DNA of 14,128 bases, from NCBI GenBank assembly GCA_040512755.1, contig JBEVEP010000290.1, positions 1 through 14,128 on the forward strand, read 5' to 3'. Shown in pieces: positions 6,573 to 13,779 of this stretch (the stretch's first letter is position 1; the number at the start of each line of letters is the position of its first letter). The position numbers and the translations under genes are program-made. The notes under the pieces were generated by a model. That model was not told the DNA's origin. It searched no databases and saw nothing but the letters and a program-made list of their open reading frames with translations. The stretch comes from JBEVEP01 sp040512755 (GTDB lineage: Bacteria; Pseudomonadota; Alphaproteobacteria; Rhizobiales; Rhizobiaceae).

Positions 6573-7715
6573 ATGAAATCGCTTGGCAGCATTCGCAGGA
6601 GTTTCGCACCATGGAACGACCCGGCTGCCAAGCCGTACATTTTCTTCGACAATATCACCAAGCGGTTCGGTGATTTCACCGCCGTGAACAACCTTTCGCT
6701 CAAAGTCTACGAGCGGGAGTTTTTTGCGCTTCTCGGCGCGTCCGGATGCGGGAAGTCGACTTTGCTTAGAATGCTGGCCGGCTTCGACGAGCCGACGTCC
6801 GGGCGCATTCTTCTCGATGGGCAGGATCTGCGTGGAATTCCGCCTTACCGCCGGCCGGTCAACATGATGTTCCAATCCTACGCGCTGTTTCCGCATATGA
6901 CGGTCGAAGCCAATATCGCCTTCGGCCTGAAACAGGACGGCATGCCGAAGCCGGACATCGAAAAGCGTGTTGCCGAGATGCTCGCGCTTGTGAAACTCAC
7001 CCAGTTCGCGAAACGCAAGCCGCACCAGCTTTCGGGCGGCCAGCGCCAGCGCGTCGCGCTCGCGCGATCGGTGGCCAAGCGCCCCAAAGTCTTGCTGCTT
7101 GATGAACCGCTTGGCGCCCTCGACAAGAAACTGCGCGAGGAGACCCAGTTCGAACTCATGGATTTGCAGCAGGAACTCGGCCTGACTTTCGTCGTCGTCA
7201 CCCATGACCAGGAAGAGGCGATGACCATGGCCGACCGCATCGCCATCATGGACAAGGGCGAGGTGATGCAGGTGGCGACGCCTTCTGAAATATACGAAGC
7301 GCCGGGTTCGCGTTTCGTGGCCCATTTCGTCGGCAACGTAAATCTGTTCGAGGGAAAGGTCGTAAGCCGGGACGCGGCGGGCGCGCGTATCGCCAGCAGC
7401 GGCGGGCTGACCATCCATGCCGAGAATGCCGGCAATGCCGAGCCCGGAAAGGACGTGTGGTTCGCGATCCGGCCCGAGAAGATCCGCGTCTCGTCCAGGA
7501 AACCGGCCGCCGATGGCGTCAATGTCGTCCAGGGTGAGGTGTGGGACATCGCCTATCTTGGCGACATGACCGTTTACAATGTGCGCCTCGATGATGGTCG
7601 CATCGTCAAGACCAGTTCGCTGAACAGCACCCGGGTCTCGGATGATCCCCTCTCCTGGAATGATCGCGCCTGGATCTCCTTCCAGCCGGATGCCGGCGTT
7701 GTGCTGACGCGGTAG
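6573..7715 (+). CDS. potG: Polyamine ABC transporter, ATP-binding subunit
   Basis: A 380-residue cytoplasmic ATPase that powers polyamine import. Visible motifs are Walker A GASGCGKST (55-63), Q-loop glutamine at 101 in MMFQSYALF, signature LSGGQRQR (153-160), Walker B VLLLDEP (173-179), D-loop GALDKK and H-loop histidine at 211 in VVTHDQEEA. The C-terminal third is the TOBE/OB regulatory domain, including WFAIRPEKIRV and the PotA-type strand YLGDMTVYNVRL. The start ATG at 6573 is chosen because GGAG at 6563-6566 gives a six-base spacer; an in-frame ATG at 6558 adds five residues and cannot be excluded. It lies 65 bases after potF, beyond the hairpin, and 8 bases before the permease gene. Confidence 0.95.
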   Translation: MKSLGSIRRSFAPWNDPAAKPYIFFDNITKRFGDFTAVNNLSLKVYEREFFALLGASGCGKSTLLRMLAGFDEPTSGRILLDGQDLRGIPPYRRPVNMMFQSYALFPHMTVEANIAFGLKQDGMPKPDIEKRVAEMLALVKLTQFAKRKPHQLSGGQRQRVALARSVAKRPKVLLLDEPLGALDKKLREETQFELMDLQQELGLTFVVVTHDQEEAMTMADRIAIMDKGEVMQVATPSEIYEAPGSRFVAHFVGNVNLFEGKVVSRDAAGARIASSGGLTIHAENAGNAEPGKDVWFAIRPEKIRVSSRKPAADGVNVVQGEVWDIAYLGDMTVYNVRLDDGRIVKTSSLNSTRVSDDPLSWNDRAWISFQPDAGVVLTR

Positions 7716-7723
7716 GGGGGACC

Positions 7724-8635
7724 ATGCAGCGCGCCGTTTCCGCCGTCGTCAACCGACTCGTCATTGCCATCCCGTATTTGTGGCTCCTCGTCTTTTTCCT
7801 CATCCCCTTCTTCATCGTCTTCAGGATATCGCTGTCGCAGACGGCCATTGCCATGCCGCCCTATACGCCAGTGTTCAGCCTGGCGGACGGCCTTTCAGGC
7901 ATTTGGGAGGGATTGAAGGAGCTGAGCTTCGACAACTATGTCTGGCTGACCGAAGATGCGCTGTATTTCAATGCTTATATCTCCAGCCTGATCATCGCTT
8001 TTGTCTCCACAGTCCTGACGTTGCTGATCGGCTATCCGATCGCCTACGGGATGGCGCGTGCCCCGGCGACCGTGCGTCCGCTATTGCTGATGTTGGTCAT
8101 CTTGCCGTTCTGGACCAGCTTTCTGATCCGCGTTTACGCCTGGATCGGTATCCTCAAGCCAGAAGGCCTTCTCAACCAATTCCTTCTGGCTACGGGTATC
8201 ATCGACAGCCCGCTGATCATTCTGAATACGCACACCGCGATCTTTATCGGGATCGTCTATTCCTATCTGCCTTTCATGGTCCTCCCGCTCTATTCGTCGC
8301 TTGAGAAGATGGACTATTCCTTGATCGAAGCCGCGCAGGATCTCGGCTGCACGCCCATCTCCGCCTTCTGGAAGATCACGTTCCCGCTTTCCATCCCGGG
8401 GGTGCTGGCGGGCTCCCTTCTGGTCTTCATCCCCGCCGTGGGTGAATTTGTTATACCGGACCTGCTCGGCGGCTCCCAGACGCTGATGATCGGCAAGACG
8501 CTTTGGAACGAGTTCTTTGCCAATCGTGACTGGCCGGTGTCGTCTGCCGTGGCGATTATCCTGCTTCTGATCCTGGTTGTGCCCATCATGTTCTTCCAGC
8601 AAGCGCAGGCCCGCGCCCAGGAGCAGGGCCGATGA
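7724..8635 (+). CDS. potH: Polyamine ABC transporter, permease subunit 1
   Basis: A 303-residue inner-membrane permease with about six transmembrane helices (roughly residues 13-36, 86-109, 117-139, 171-190, 226-246, 272-293) and a periplasmic segment after helix 1. The cytoplasmic EAA loop that docks on the ATPase is clear at about residues 202-226 (EAAQDLGCTPISAFWKITFP). ILPFWTSFLIRVYAW is a hallmark of the PotB/PotH branch. GGGGG at 7716-7720 serves as ribosome binding site, directly after the potG stop. Its stop overlaps the start of the second permease gene by four bases (ATGA), indicating translational coupling. It forms the channel with the next gene product. Confidence 0.95.
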   Translation: MQRAVSAVVNRLVIAIPYLWLLVFFLIPFFIVFRISLSQTAIAMPPYTPVFSLADGLSGIWEGLKELSFDNYVWLTEDALYFNAYISSLIIAFVSTVLTLLIGYPIAYGMARAPATVRPLLLMLVILPFWTSFLIRVYAWIGILKPEGLLNQFLLATGIIDSPLIILNTHTAIFIGIVYSYLPFMVLPLYSSLEKMDYSLIEAAQDLGCTPISAFWKITFPLSIPGVLAGSLLVFIPAVGEFVIPDLLGGSQTLMIGKTLWNEFFANRDWPVSSAVAIILLLILVVPIMFFQQAQARAQEQGR

Positions 8636-9450
8636 ACACAAGCTGGACCCGCTTTAACATCACCTCGATTGTGCTGGGATTTGCCTTCCTCTACCTGCCG
8701 ATCGTGCTGCTCATCATCTTTTCGTTCAACGAATCCAAGCTTGTGACAGTGTGGGCAGGCTTTTCAACCAAATGGTACGTCGCGTTGCTCTCGAACCAGG
8801 GGCTGATCGATGCCGCCTGGGTCACGCTGCGCGTTGGCCTCATCTCCGCGACCGTGGCGACCGTGTTTGGCACGCTGGCCGCGCTGGCGCTTACCCGCTA
8901 TACGCGCTTTCGAGGACGCATCCTGTTCTCCGGGATGGTCTTTGCGCCACTGGTCATGCCGGAGGTGATCACCGGCCTGTCATTGCTGTTGCTGTTCGTG
9001 GCGATGGGTCTCGACCGGGGTTTCCTTACGATAACGCTCGCCCACGTCACCTTCGCCATGTGCTTCGTCGCGGTCGTTGTGCAGTCGCGCCTTGTGTCTT
9101 TCGACCGGTCGCTGGAAGAAGCTGCGATGGATCTTGGCGCGACGCCCGTGCGGACCTTCTTCCAGGTCACGCTTCCGATCATCATGCCGGCAATCATATC
9201 GGGCTGGATGCTTGCCTTCACGCTCTCGCTCGACGACCTCGTCATATCGAGTTTCACGACTGGACCGGGCGCGACGACGTTGCCAATGAAGATCTACAGC
9301 CAGGTCCGGCTCGGCGTGACGCCAGAAATCAACGCGGTCTGCACATTGCTGATTGCCGTCGTTTCGGTCGGTGTGATCGCCGCATCGATCGTCAACAAAC
9401 GGCGGGAAGTCCAGCGCCAGCGAGACGAGCAGGCTGCCCAGCGCGGCTGA
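8632..9450 (+). CDS. potI: Polyamine ABC transporter, permease subunit 2
   Basis: A 272-residue permease, partner of the preceding one, with about six transmembrane helices (roughly residues 12-32, 62-90, 101-124, 133-151, 184-206, 236-255). The EAA loop is at about residues 163-187 (EAAMDLGATPVRTFFQVTLP). FSFNESKLVTVWAGFSTKWY after helix 1 and AFTLSLDDLVISSFTTGPGATTLP near the end are typical of PotC/PotI proteins. The C-terminal tail is charged and glutamine-rich. The start ATG overlaps the upstream stop codon in ATGA, so production should be coupled. It is the last gene of the operon and is followed by the palindromic repeat. Confidence 0.95.
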   Translation: MNTSWTRFNITSIVLGFAFLYLPIVLLIIFSFNESKLVTVWAGFSTKWYVALLSNQGLIDAAWVTLRVGLISATVATVFGTLAALALTRYTRFRGRILFSGMVFAPLVMPEVITGLSLLLLFVAMGLDRGFLTITLAHVTFAMCFVAVVVQSRLVSFDRSLEEAAMDLGATPVRTFFQVTLPIIMPAIISGWMLAFTLSLDDLVISSFTTGPGATTLPMKIYSQVRLGVTPEINAVCTLLIAVVSVGVIAASIVNKRREVQRQRDEQAAQRG

Positions 9451-9486
9451 ACCGCCCGGACTCTGGAAGACGCATCGCGTGCGATC

Positions 9487-9593
9487 GAGAGCAATTCCAG
9501 GAAAAGTGGAAACCGGTTTTCCGTCCGGAATTGCGTTAAAACAAAAGAGTTAGAGCGGCTCAGCGATTCCATGAAACACGGATCCACTCTAAC
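9487..9593. repeat. Dispersed rhizobial-type palindromic repeat (two hairpins)
   Basis: The first palindrome has outer arms GCAATTCC (9491-9498) and GGAATTGC (9527-9534), with inner arms GGAAAA (9500-9505) and TTTTCC (9517-9522). The second has arms GTTAGAG (9549-9555) and CTCTAAC (9587-9593), enclosing a segment that on the minus strand reads GGATCCGTGTTTCATGGAATC. From memory, sequences of this form recur between genes in Mesorhizobium and relatives. Here it lies between the convergent potI and EamA genes and may act as a bidirectional terminator or RNA stabiliser. The EamA stop codon is inside the second palindrome. Confidence 0.75.
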
Positions 9594-10554
9594 GCCGGCG
9601 GCCGCCCCTTATGACGAGGACGTTGCCTGCGGCGACGAAAGCCAGGCCGGCGATCGCAAAGGGCGTCCAGTCGTAGCCTTCAAGCGCTGTCGAAATCAGC
9701 AGCGCGAACACTGGAAACAGGACTGTAGCGTAGCCGGCCCGGGCCGCGCCGATGCGTCCAAGCAGTGTGAGGTAGGCGGCGAAGGCGATGACAGTCGAAA
9801 CAATTGCCAGAAAAAACAGCGAACCGAGGTAGGCGAGAGTCGGCTCGATCTCAAAAGGCTTGCCCTGCAGCAACGCCAGGAACGCGCACCAGAGCGTGCC
9901 ATAGAGCATGCCCCAGGCGTTCATCGAGATCAGTGGCAGCCCATTGCGTAGGCCGGCGGCGGAGACCAGATTGCCTGTGCAAAAGCTCAACGTTCCCGCC
10001 AGACACAGCATAAGGCCGATCAGCGTTCCGCCGGACATGCCATGGGCAGCAATCTCCGGGGAAAACATCAGGGCGATGCCCGAAAAGCCGATCACCCCGC
10101 CTGCCAGCACGCGCGGCGACAGCGGTTCGCGCATGACGAGCCCGCCAAGCAGGATGTTGATCACCGAGGCAAGCGAGAAAACGACCGAGAGCAAGCCGCT
10201 GACCAGAAAACCTGCGCCATAGTAGAAGAAGAGGTAGTTGGACGAGAACATGAGCATACCGAGGGCGACAAAATGCAGATGATCGGTCAGTGCGAACGCC
10301 ACCTGGCGGCGCGAAACACGGACCCAACCGAACATCAAGGCGGTCGCGATGGCGAAGCGCCAGACGAGATTGACCTCGTTGGAAACCGTTCCAACCTGCA
10401 GGGAAATCGCAAACCAGGACGCACTCCATGCAATAACGGTCAACGCGTAAAGGCCATAGTCGATCGCCTCGAATGGCCGGTTGCCCGTCGCGGCTGGTCT
10501 CTTGTCGGATTCGGCGATCGCGGCGGAAGCTGAAGGACCTGCCTGGATGTTCAT
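9589..10554 (-). CDS. EamA/DMT-family transporter (second, unrelated by position)
   Basis: A 321-residue inner-membrane protein with about ten transmembrane helices in two EamA repeats. The first half shows IDYGLYALTVIAWSASWFAI, NLVWRFAIATALMF and GLLSVVFSLASVINILLGGLVMREPLSPR; the second half shows LAIVSTVIAFAAYLTLLGRIGAARAGYATVLFPVFALLIS, the repeat-ending signature. It presumably exports a small metabolite; substrate unknown. ATG at 10554 is chosen because GGAG lies about eight bases upstream on the minus strand; the frame extends 17 codons further without support. The N-terminus before helix 1 is long and polar (about 30 residues). It is convergent with the polyamine operon and divergent from xseA by 140 bp, where I see no clear promoter. 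The last codons and the stop are supplied by the dispersed repeat. Confidence 0.9.
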   Translation of the reverse strand: MNIQAGPSASAAIAESDKRPAATGNRPFEAIDYGLYALTVIAWSASWFAISLQVGTVSNEVNLVWRFAIATALMFGWVRVSRRQVAFALTDHLHFVALGMLMFSSNYLFFYYGAGFLVSGLLSVVFSLASVINILLGGLVMREPLSPRVLAGGVIGFSGIALMFSPEIAAHGMSGGTLIGLMLCLAGTLSFCTGNLVSAAGLRNGLPLISMNAWGMLYGTLWCAFLALLQGKPFEIEPTLAYLGSLFFLAIVSTVIAFAAYLTLLGRIGAARAGYATVLFPVFALLISTALEGYDWTPFAIAGLAFVAAGNVLVIRGGRRR

Positions 10555-10694
10555 ATGCTTGCTCCGAAAGCAGAGCCGTAGACTTGCGGCGCGCCCTCCG
10601 TCCATCGCATTATTCTGATCGATTGATTGAAGGGAATGATTGACCGCGGGTTCACGCTCTTGACCGACGAAGCCTGACGCGTGCCAATCGACCT

Positions 10695-12266
10695 ATGAGT
10701 GACATTTTCGCATCCGATTCGAAGACAAACGCCACCGAATACACGGTGAGCGAGATTTCCGGCGCGCTGAAGCGCACGGTGGAGGATGCTTTCGGCAATG
10801 TGCGGGTGCGTGGCGAGATCTCTGGCTATCGCGGTCCGCATTCTTCCGGCCACGCCTACTTCGCGCTGAAGGACGACAAAGCCCGGCTGGAAGCCGTGGT
10901 CTGGAAGGGCACGATGAGCCGCCTGAAATTCCGACCCGAGGAGGGGATGGAGGTGATCGCGACCGGCAGGCTGACAACGTTTCCCGGCTCGTCGAAATAT
11001 CAGATCGTCATCGACAACCTCGAACCGGCCGGCGCCGGCGCGCTGATGGCGCTGCTGGAAGAACGCAAGCGGCGGCTCGCAGGCGAGGGCCTGTTCGAAG
11101 AAAGCCGCAAGCGGCGCCTTCCATACATGCCGTGCGTCATCGGGGTTGTGACGTCCCCCACCGGCGCAGTGATCCGTGACATCGTGCATCGTATACGGGA
11201 CCGGTTTCCGCTGCATGTCGTTGTCTGGCCGGTCCGCGTACAGGGGGAAACATCAGGGTCGGAGGTTTCGGCGGCCATCGCCGGCTTCAACGCGCTCGAG
11301 ACACATGGGCCGATTCCGCGGCCAGATGTGCTGATCGTCGCGCGCGGCGGGGGCAGCCTGGAGGACCTGTGGGGCTTCAACGACGAGGGGCTGGCGCGGG
11401 CCGTCGCCGCATCGTCCATTCCGGTGATCTCGGCAGTCGGTCACGAAACCGACTGGACGCTGATCGATTTTGTTGCCGACAGGCGCGCGCCAACACCGAC
11501 GGGAGCCGCTGAAATCGCAGTGCCGGTGAAGGCCGATCTGCAGGCGACGCTCGCCAATCTGGCCGCGCGGCTGCGGGCGTGCATGTCGCGCGCACTCGAC
11601 AGGAGGCGTCAGACATTGCGCGCTGCCGGGCGAGCGCTCCCTTCGGCGGATCAACTTCTGGCTCTTCCGCGCCGTCGATTCGACGAGGCAACCGGCCGAC
11701 TCGAGCGGGCGCTCACGACCAATACTGAACGAAAACGTTCCCGTCTTGGCGCGCTACGGCTTTCGCCTGCCATGCTGTCGCGGCGTATCCGCGATGCGCG
11801 TAAGACCGTCAGCCGCGATCTTTCCCGCGCTCAGGCGGCCTTTCGCGGACTGGTGCGTGAGGGAAGGGGCGGTTACTCGCGGGCCTCCGCGCGTCTGACC
11901 CCTGAGCCGCTCGCACGACGTCAGAAATTGCAGCGTGATGCGCTGGCCATTCGTGCCCGAAGGCACGATCAATCGCTCGGGCTGCGCATCGAGCGCTTGC
12001 GCAACCGCGTCACGCAGGCAGAACGTCTGCTCTCGACACTGTCACACCAGGCGGTTCTCGAACGCGGATTTGCGCTCGTAACCGACCCCGAAGGCGCACT
12101 TTTGAAGCGCGCCGCCGATGTCTCGCCAGGCGCAGCTCTGACCATCCAATTTGCCGACGGAACAGCGGAGGCGATTGCAACGACGGGCGCGGAAAAACGC
12201 GGAAGGGCCGGTTCAAAACCCCAGCCAAAAGCAAAGGATCCAGGCAGCCAAGGCTCGCTGTTCTGA
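10695..12266 (+). CDS. xseA: Exodeoxyribonuclease VII large subunit
   Basis: A 523-residue protein, the catalytic subunit of exonuclease VII, which with several small XseB subunits degrades single-stranded DNA into oligonucleotides. The N-terminal OB-fold (about 14-112) has YTVSEISGALKRTVEDAFGNVRVRGEISG in sequence, then GHAYFALKDDKARLEAVVW. The catalytic region has IGVVTSPTGAVIRDI (149-163), VARGGGSLEDLWGFNDE (215-231) and SAVGHETDWTLIDFVADRRAPTPT (246-269), all intact. A long arginine-rich coiled-coil region follows (about 290-450), then GFALVTDPEG and the tail ending GSQGSLF. ATG at 10695 matches the family start; no good Shine-Dalgarno is visible. No xseB or purD is seen nearby. The last 60 bases of the gene belong to the direct repeat described below. 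Confidence 0.97.
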   Translation: MSDIFASDSKTNATEYTVSEISGALKRTVEDAFGNVRVRGEISGYRGPHSSGHAYFALKDDKARLEAVVWKGTMSRLKFRPEEGMEVIATGRLTTFPGSSKYQIVIDNLEPAGAGALMALLEERKRRLAGEGLFEESRKRRLPYMPCVIGVVTSPTGAVIRDIVHRIRDRFPLHVVVWPVRVQGETSGSEVSAAIAGFNALETHGPIPRPDVLIVARGGGSLEDLWGFNDEGLARAVAASSIPVISAVGHETDWTLIDFVADRRAPTPTGAAEIAVPVKADLQATLANLAARLRACMSRALDRRRQTLRAAGRALPSADQLLALPRRRFDEATGRLERALTTNTERKRSRLGALRLSPAMLSRRIRDARKTVSRDLSRAQAAFRGLVREGRGGYSRASARLTPEPLARRQKLQRDALAIRARRHDQSLGLRIERLRNRVTQAERLLSTLSHQAVLERGFALVTDPEGALLKRAADVSPGAALTIQFADGTAEAIATTGAEKRGRAGSKPQPKAKDPGSQGSLF

Positions 12267-12295
12267 TGTTCCGTCTCAAACAGAAGGAGATGGTA
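12206..12295 (+). repeat. Direct repeat, copy A: xseA 3' end plus flank
   Basis: These 90 bases, the last 61 of xseA plus 29 beyond it, recur at 13690-13779 without gaps. Counting by eye gives seven mismatches: four in a five-base cluster (copy A GATCC, copy B ACTTG) and three just around and after the stop codon. The first 31 bases are identical, starting GGCCGGTTCAAAACCCC. Similarity stops abruptly after GAGATGGTA. Upstream of the repeat the match continues at lower identity into the coding part. Confidence 0.88.
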
Positions 12296-12359
12296 TGGCC
12301 GAGGAGCAGCGTTGCGGCGGCAAAGCAAATGATTCGCAGCGAAGATGCAGCGCGCGGCG

Positions 12360-12392
12360 TGAGCGTCTCAGGTCGGCGCTGCTGGACGCTCA
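12360..12392. terminator. Hairpin between convergent xseA and the 260-aa gene
   Basis: TGAGCGTC (12360-12367) pairs with GACGCTCA (12385-12392), extended inward by CAG/CTG (12369-12371 and 12382-12384) past a one-base bulge. The right arm includes the stop codon of the minus-strand gene. There is no T tract on either side, so its role as a terminator is tentative. Confidence 0.3.
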
Positions 12393-13172
12393 GTTCAGAA
12401 GACCGACGGAGTTCAGCAGCCTGTCCTGCCACGTGATCGGCGGCCGCCGGGGCGTTTCGCCGATCAGCGACATGCATCGCGGCGCAATCTTCATTCCATA
12501 GTAGAGGCCGGTACCCGTCACTTTCGTGCTGCCCGTGAGCCGCGCGTTGGGATCGATGTTGGCGGTAATAGCCGAGAGGACCGCGTCTAGCGTGCCCACC
12601 CCTTTCGCCAACGCCTCCGTGGAAACCGTGTAGTTGGCGCTCGCCATCAACACCTGCTGCACCTGGCACACGTACTCGCCGGCCGTGAGATACTCCAGAA
12701 TCGACGCTTGGCATCCCGGCCGCTTTTGCAGCTCGGTGGCAATGTTGCTCAGCTCCTCGATGGAGACCTCGAGCACCTTCACGTCATCCAGTTGATAATT
12801 GACCGCCTGCAGTAGCGAGGCATCGGACGTCGATTGCGCCATTTCCGGAATCTTTGCATCGATGCCGAGACTCACCTTCCGCAGTTCCTCGGAGATGGTC
12901 GCTTCAGTGGGCGATTCTTCGACGAAGTCCTTCAGCCGATCCGCGCCCACCTCGCACAAGGCTGAGGTAAATCTGCCATCGGTCGTGACATGGTAAATCG
13001 TGCCCGGCGCGCGAAGGAGGTTCGGTGGCGTGATCGGGTAAAAGCCGAGGCGCCGGATCGCCGCGTCGAGCTGCTCCGGATCAGGGTTCGTGAACCAAAC
13101 GAATGCCGTCATGGCGCTCGGAATGGCGGCGATGGCGAGACCCGCTAGCGACAACAGGATGGTCCGCCGCAT
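12390..13172 (-). CDS. Hypothetical exported or membrane-anchored protein (260 aa)
   Basis: I do not recognise a named family. ATG at 13172 is chosen because GGAGG lies five bases upstream (complement of 13178-13182); a GTG four codons earlier is in frame. Residues 1-27 (RRTILLSLAGLAIAAIPSAM in part) form one hydrophobic segment after two arginines: a signal peptide or single membrane anchor without a lipoprotein cysteine. The remainder should be periplasmic. It contains the segment FYPITPPNLLRAPGTIYHV (44-62), four cysteines (73, 154, 169, 233) that could form two disulfides, a helical acidic middle (80-150) and a closing motif GTGLYYGMKIAPRC (220-233). It lies wholly between the two copies of the xseA-tail repeat and converges on xseA. 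Codon use looks normal for the window. It is probably a real gene of unknown function. Confidence 0.75.
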   Translation of the reverse strand: MRRTILLSLAGLAIAAIPSAMTAFVWFTNPDPEQLDAAIRRLGFYPITPPNLLRAPGTIYHVTTDGRFTSALCEVGADRLKDFVEESPTEATISEELRKVSLGIDAKIPEMAQSTSDASLLQAVNYQLDDVKVLEVSIEELSNIATELQKRPGCQASILEYLTAGEYVCQVQQVLMASANYTVSTEALAKGVGTLDAVLSAITANIDPNARLTGSTKVTGTGLYYGMKIAPRCMSLIGETPRRPPITWQDRLLNSVGLLN

Positions 13173-13226
13173 GGCAGCCTCCACAATCCCAAGTGATGGT
13201 CAGACGTGTTTCGCGCAGTGGCCGCT

Positions 13227-13343
13227 TCACGGGCAGCATACCGCCCCACAGGGACGCCCGTTAGGGCAACCTTGTGCGCTGACGTCGATCGTCGTCCCTA
13301 AATTCGACAGGACAAGCAAAACCAGCAGCAGAACCGTTTTCAT
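13227..13343 (-). CDS. Small secreted cysteine-rich peptide (38-aa precursor)
   Basis: ATG at 13343 follows a purine-rich GGGGAGGAAGAG and opens a 38-codon frame. Residues 1-23 are a textbook signal peptide: MKTVLLLVLLVLSNLG, then TTIDVSA with cleavage expected after VSA. The predicted mature peptide is only 15 residues, QGCPNGRPCGAVCCP, with four cysteines in the order C-x5-C-x3-CC. The C-x-x-G-x-x-C-G-x-x-C part recalls small exported proteobacterial proteins with CxxGKPCGxxCI motifs, of which this could be a shortened version. It is 54 bp upstream of, and in the same direction as, the 260-aa gene, so co-transcription is likely. A six-base hairpin (13364-13381, GGGCAG/CTGCCC) lies just before its ribosome binding site. 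Function unknown. Confidence 0.6.
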   Translation of the reverse strand: MKTVLLLVLLVLSNLGTTIDVSAQGCPNGRPCGAVCCP

Positions 13344-13559
13344 GGCTCTTCCTCCCCAAACGCGGGCAGAGAAAACTGCCCTACGCGGATACCTGCACTC
13401 ACCGCGCAAGGGTATAGCTCTCTCCCCCCGCCGAATATGAAGCGGTTCACATTCGACTCGTGTCTCCACGCGCGCGCAGGGCTCATGCTACCGCGAACTT
13501 GGTCGCCACGACCACGCGGCGCCTGGTTTAAGACTGGCAACGATCAGGACCTGCCAAAG

Positions 13560-13750
13560 GAGCTGGTGAGCGACGCTGAAGGTGCGCTGGTAAAGCGCGC
13601 GACGGATGTTTCATCCGTCGAGGCACTTACCTTCGCTTTGCCGAGGGCACGGCGGAAGCGGTCGCGACAGGCGCGGAAAGGTGTGTGAAGGCCGGTTCAA
13701 AACCCCAGCCAAAAGCAAAGACTTGAGGCAGCCAAGGCTCGCTGTTCTAA
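13560..13750 (+). pseudogene. xseA: Decayed duplicate of the xseA 3' end
   Basis: Translation gives LVSDAEGALVKRATDVSSVEAL, matching LVTDPEGALLKRAADVSPGAAL of the intact xseA. A one-base deletion near 13633 shifts the frame; in the restored frame FAEGTAEAVATGAERCVKAGS matches FADGTAEAIATTGAEKRGRAGS. A premature TGA follows SKPQPKAKT, and beyond it GSQGSLF and a TAA are still present. This is a fragment of a second, diverged xseA carrying a frameshift and an early stop. Nothing convincing of the rest of xseA is found upstream, although GACCACGCGG at about 13516-13525 may be a last trace. It cannot encode a functional nuclease subunit. Confidence 0.78.
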
Positions 13751-13779
13751 TCTTCCCTCTCAAACAGAAGGAGATGGTA
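13690..13779 (+). repeat. Direct repeat, copy B
   Basis: Second copy of the 90-base repeat at 12206-12295, same orientation, 1484 bases downstream (start to start). It covers the last part of the xseA remnant and its 3' flank and ends at GAGATGGTA, where the two flanks become unrelated. The copy carries a purine-rich AGAAGGAG immediately before ATG. Together with copy A it brackets the 260-aa and cysteine-rich peptide genes. Confidence 0.88.

Noticed and set aside
6495..7418. 307-codon open frame on the minus strand
   Set aside because: Antisense shadow of the potG ATPase gene, whose motifs are complete on the plus strand.
9571..9951. 126-codon plus-strand frame after the dispersed repeat
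   Set aside because: It is antisense to the EamA gene and low-complexity in charged residues, with no ribosome binding site.
12010..12714. 234-codon minus-strand frame across the xseA end
   Set aside because: It overlaps both xseA and the 260-aa gene in other frames and has no domain or start signal.
12206..13779. Insertion sequence or composite transposon
   Set aside because: The flanking repeats are direct and derive from a gene tail; no transposase, terminal inverted repeats or short target duplication is visible inside.
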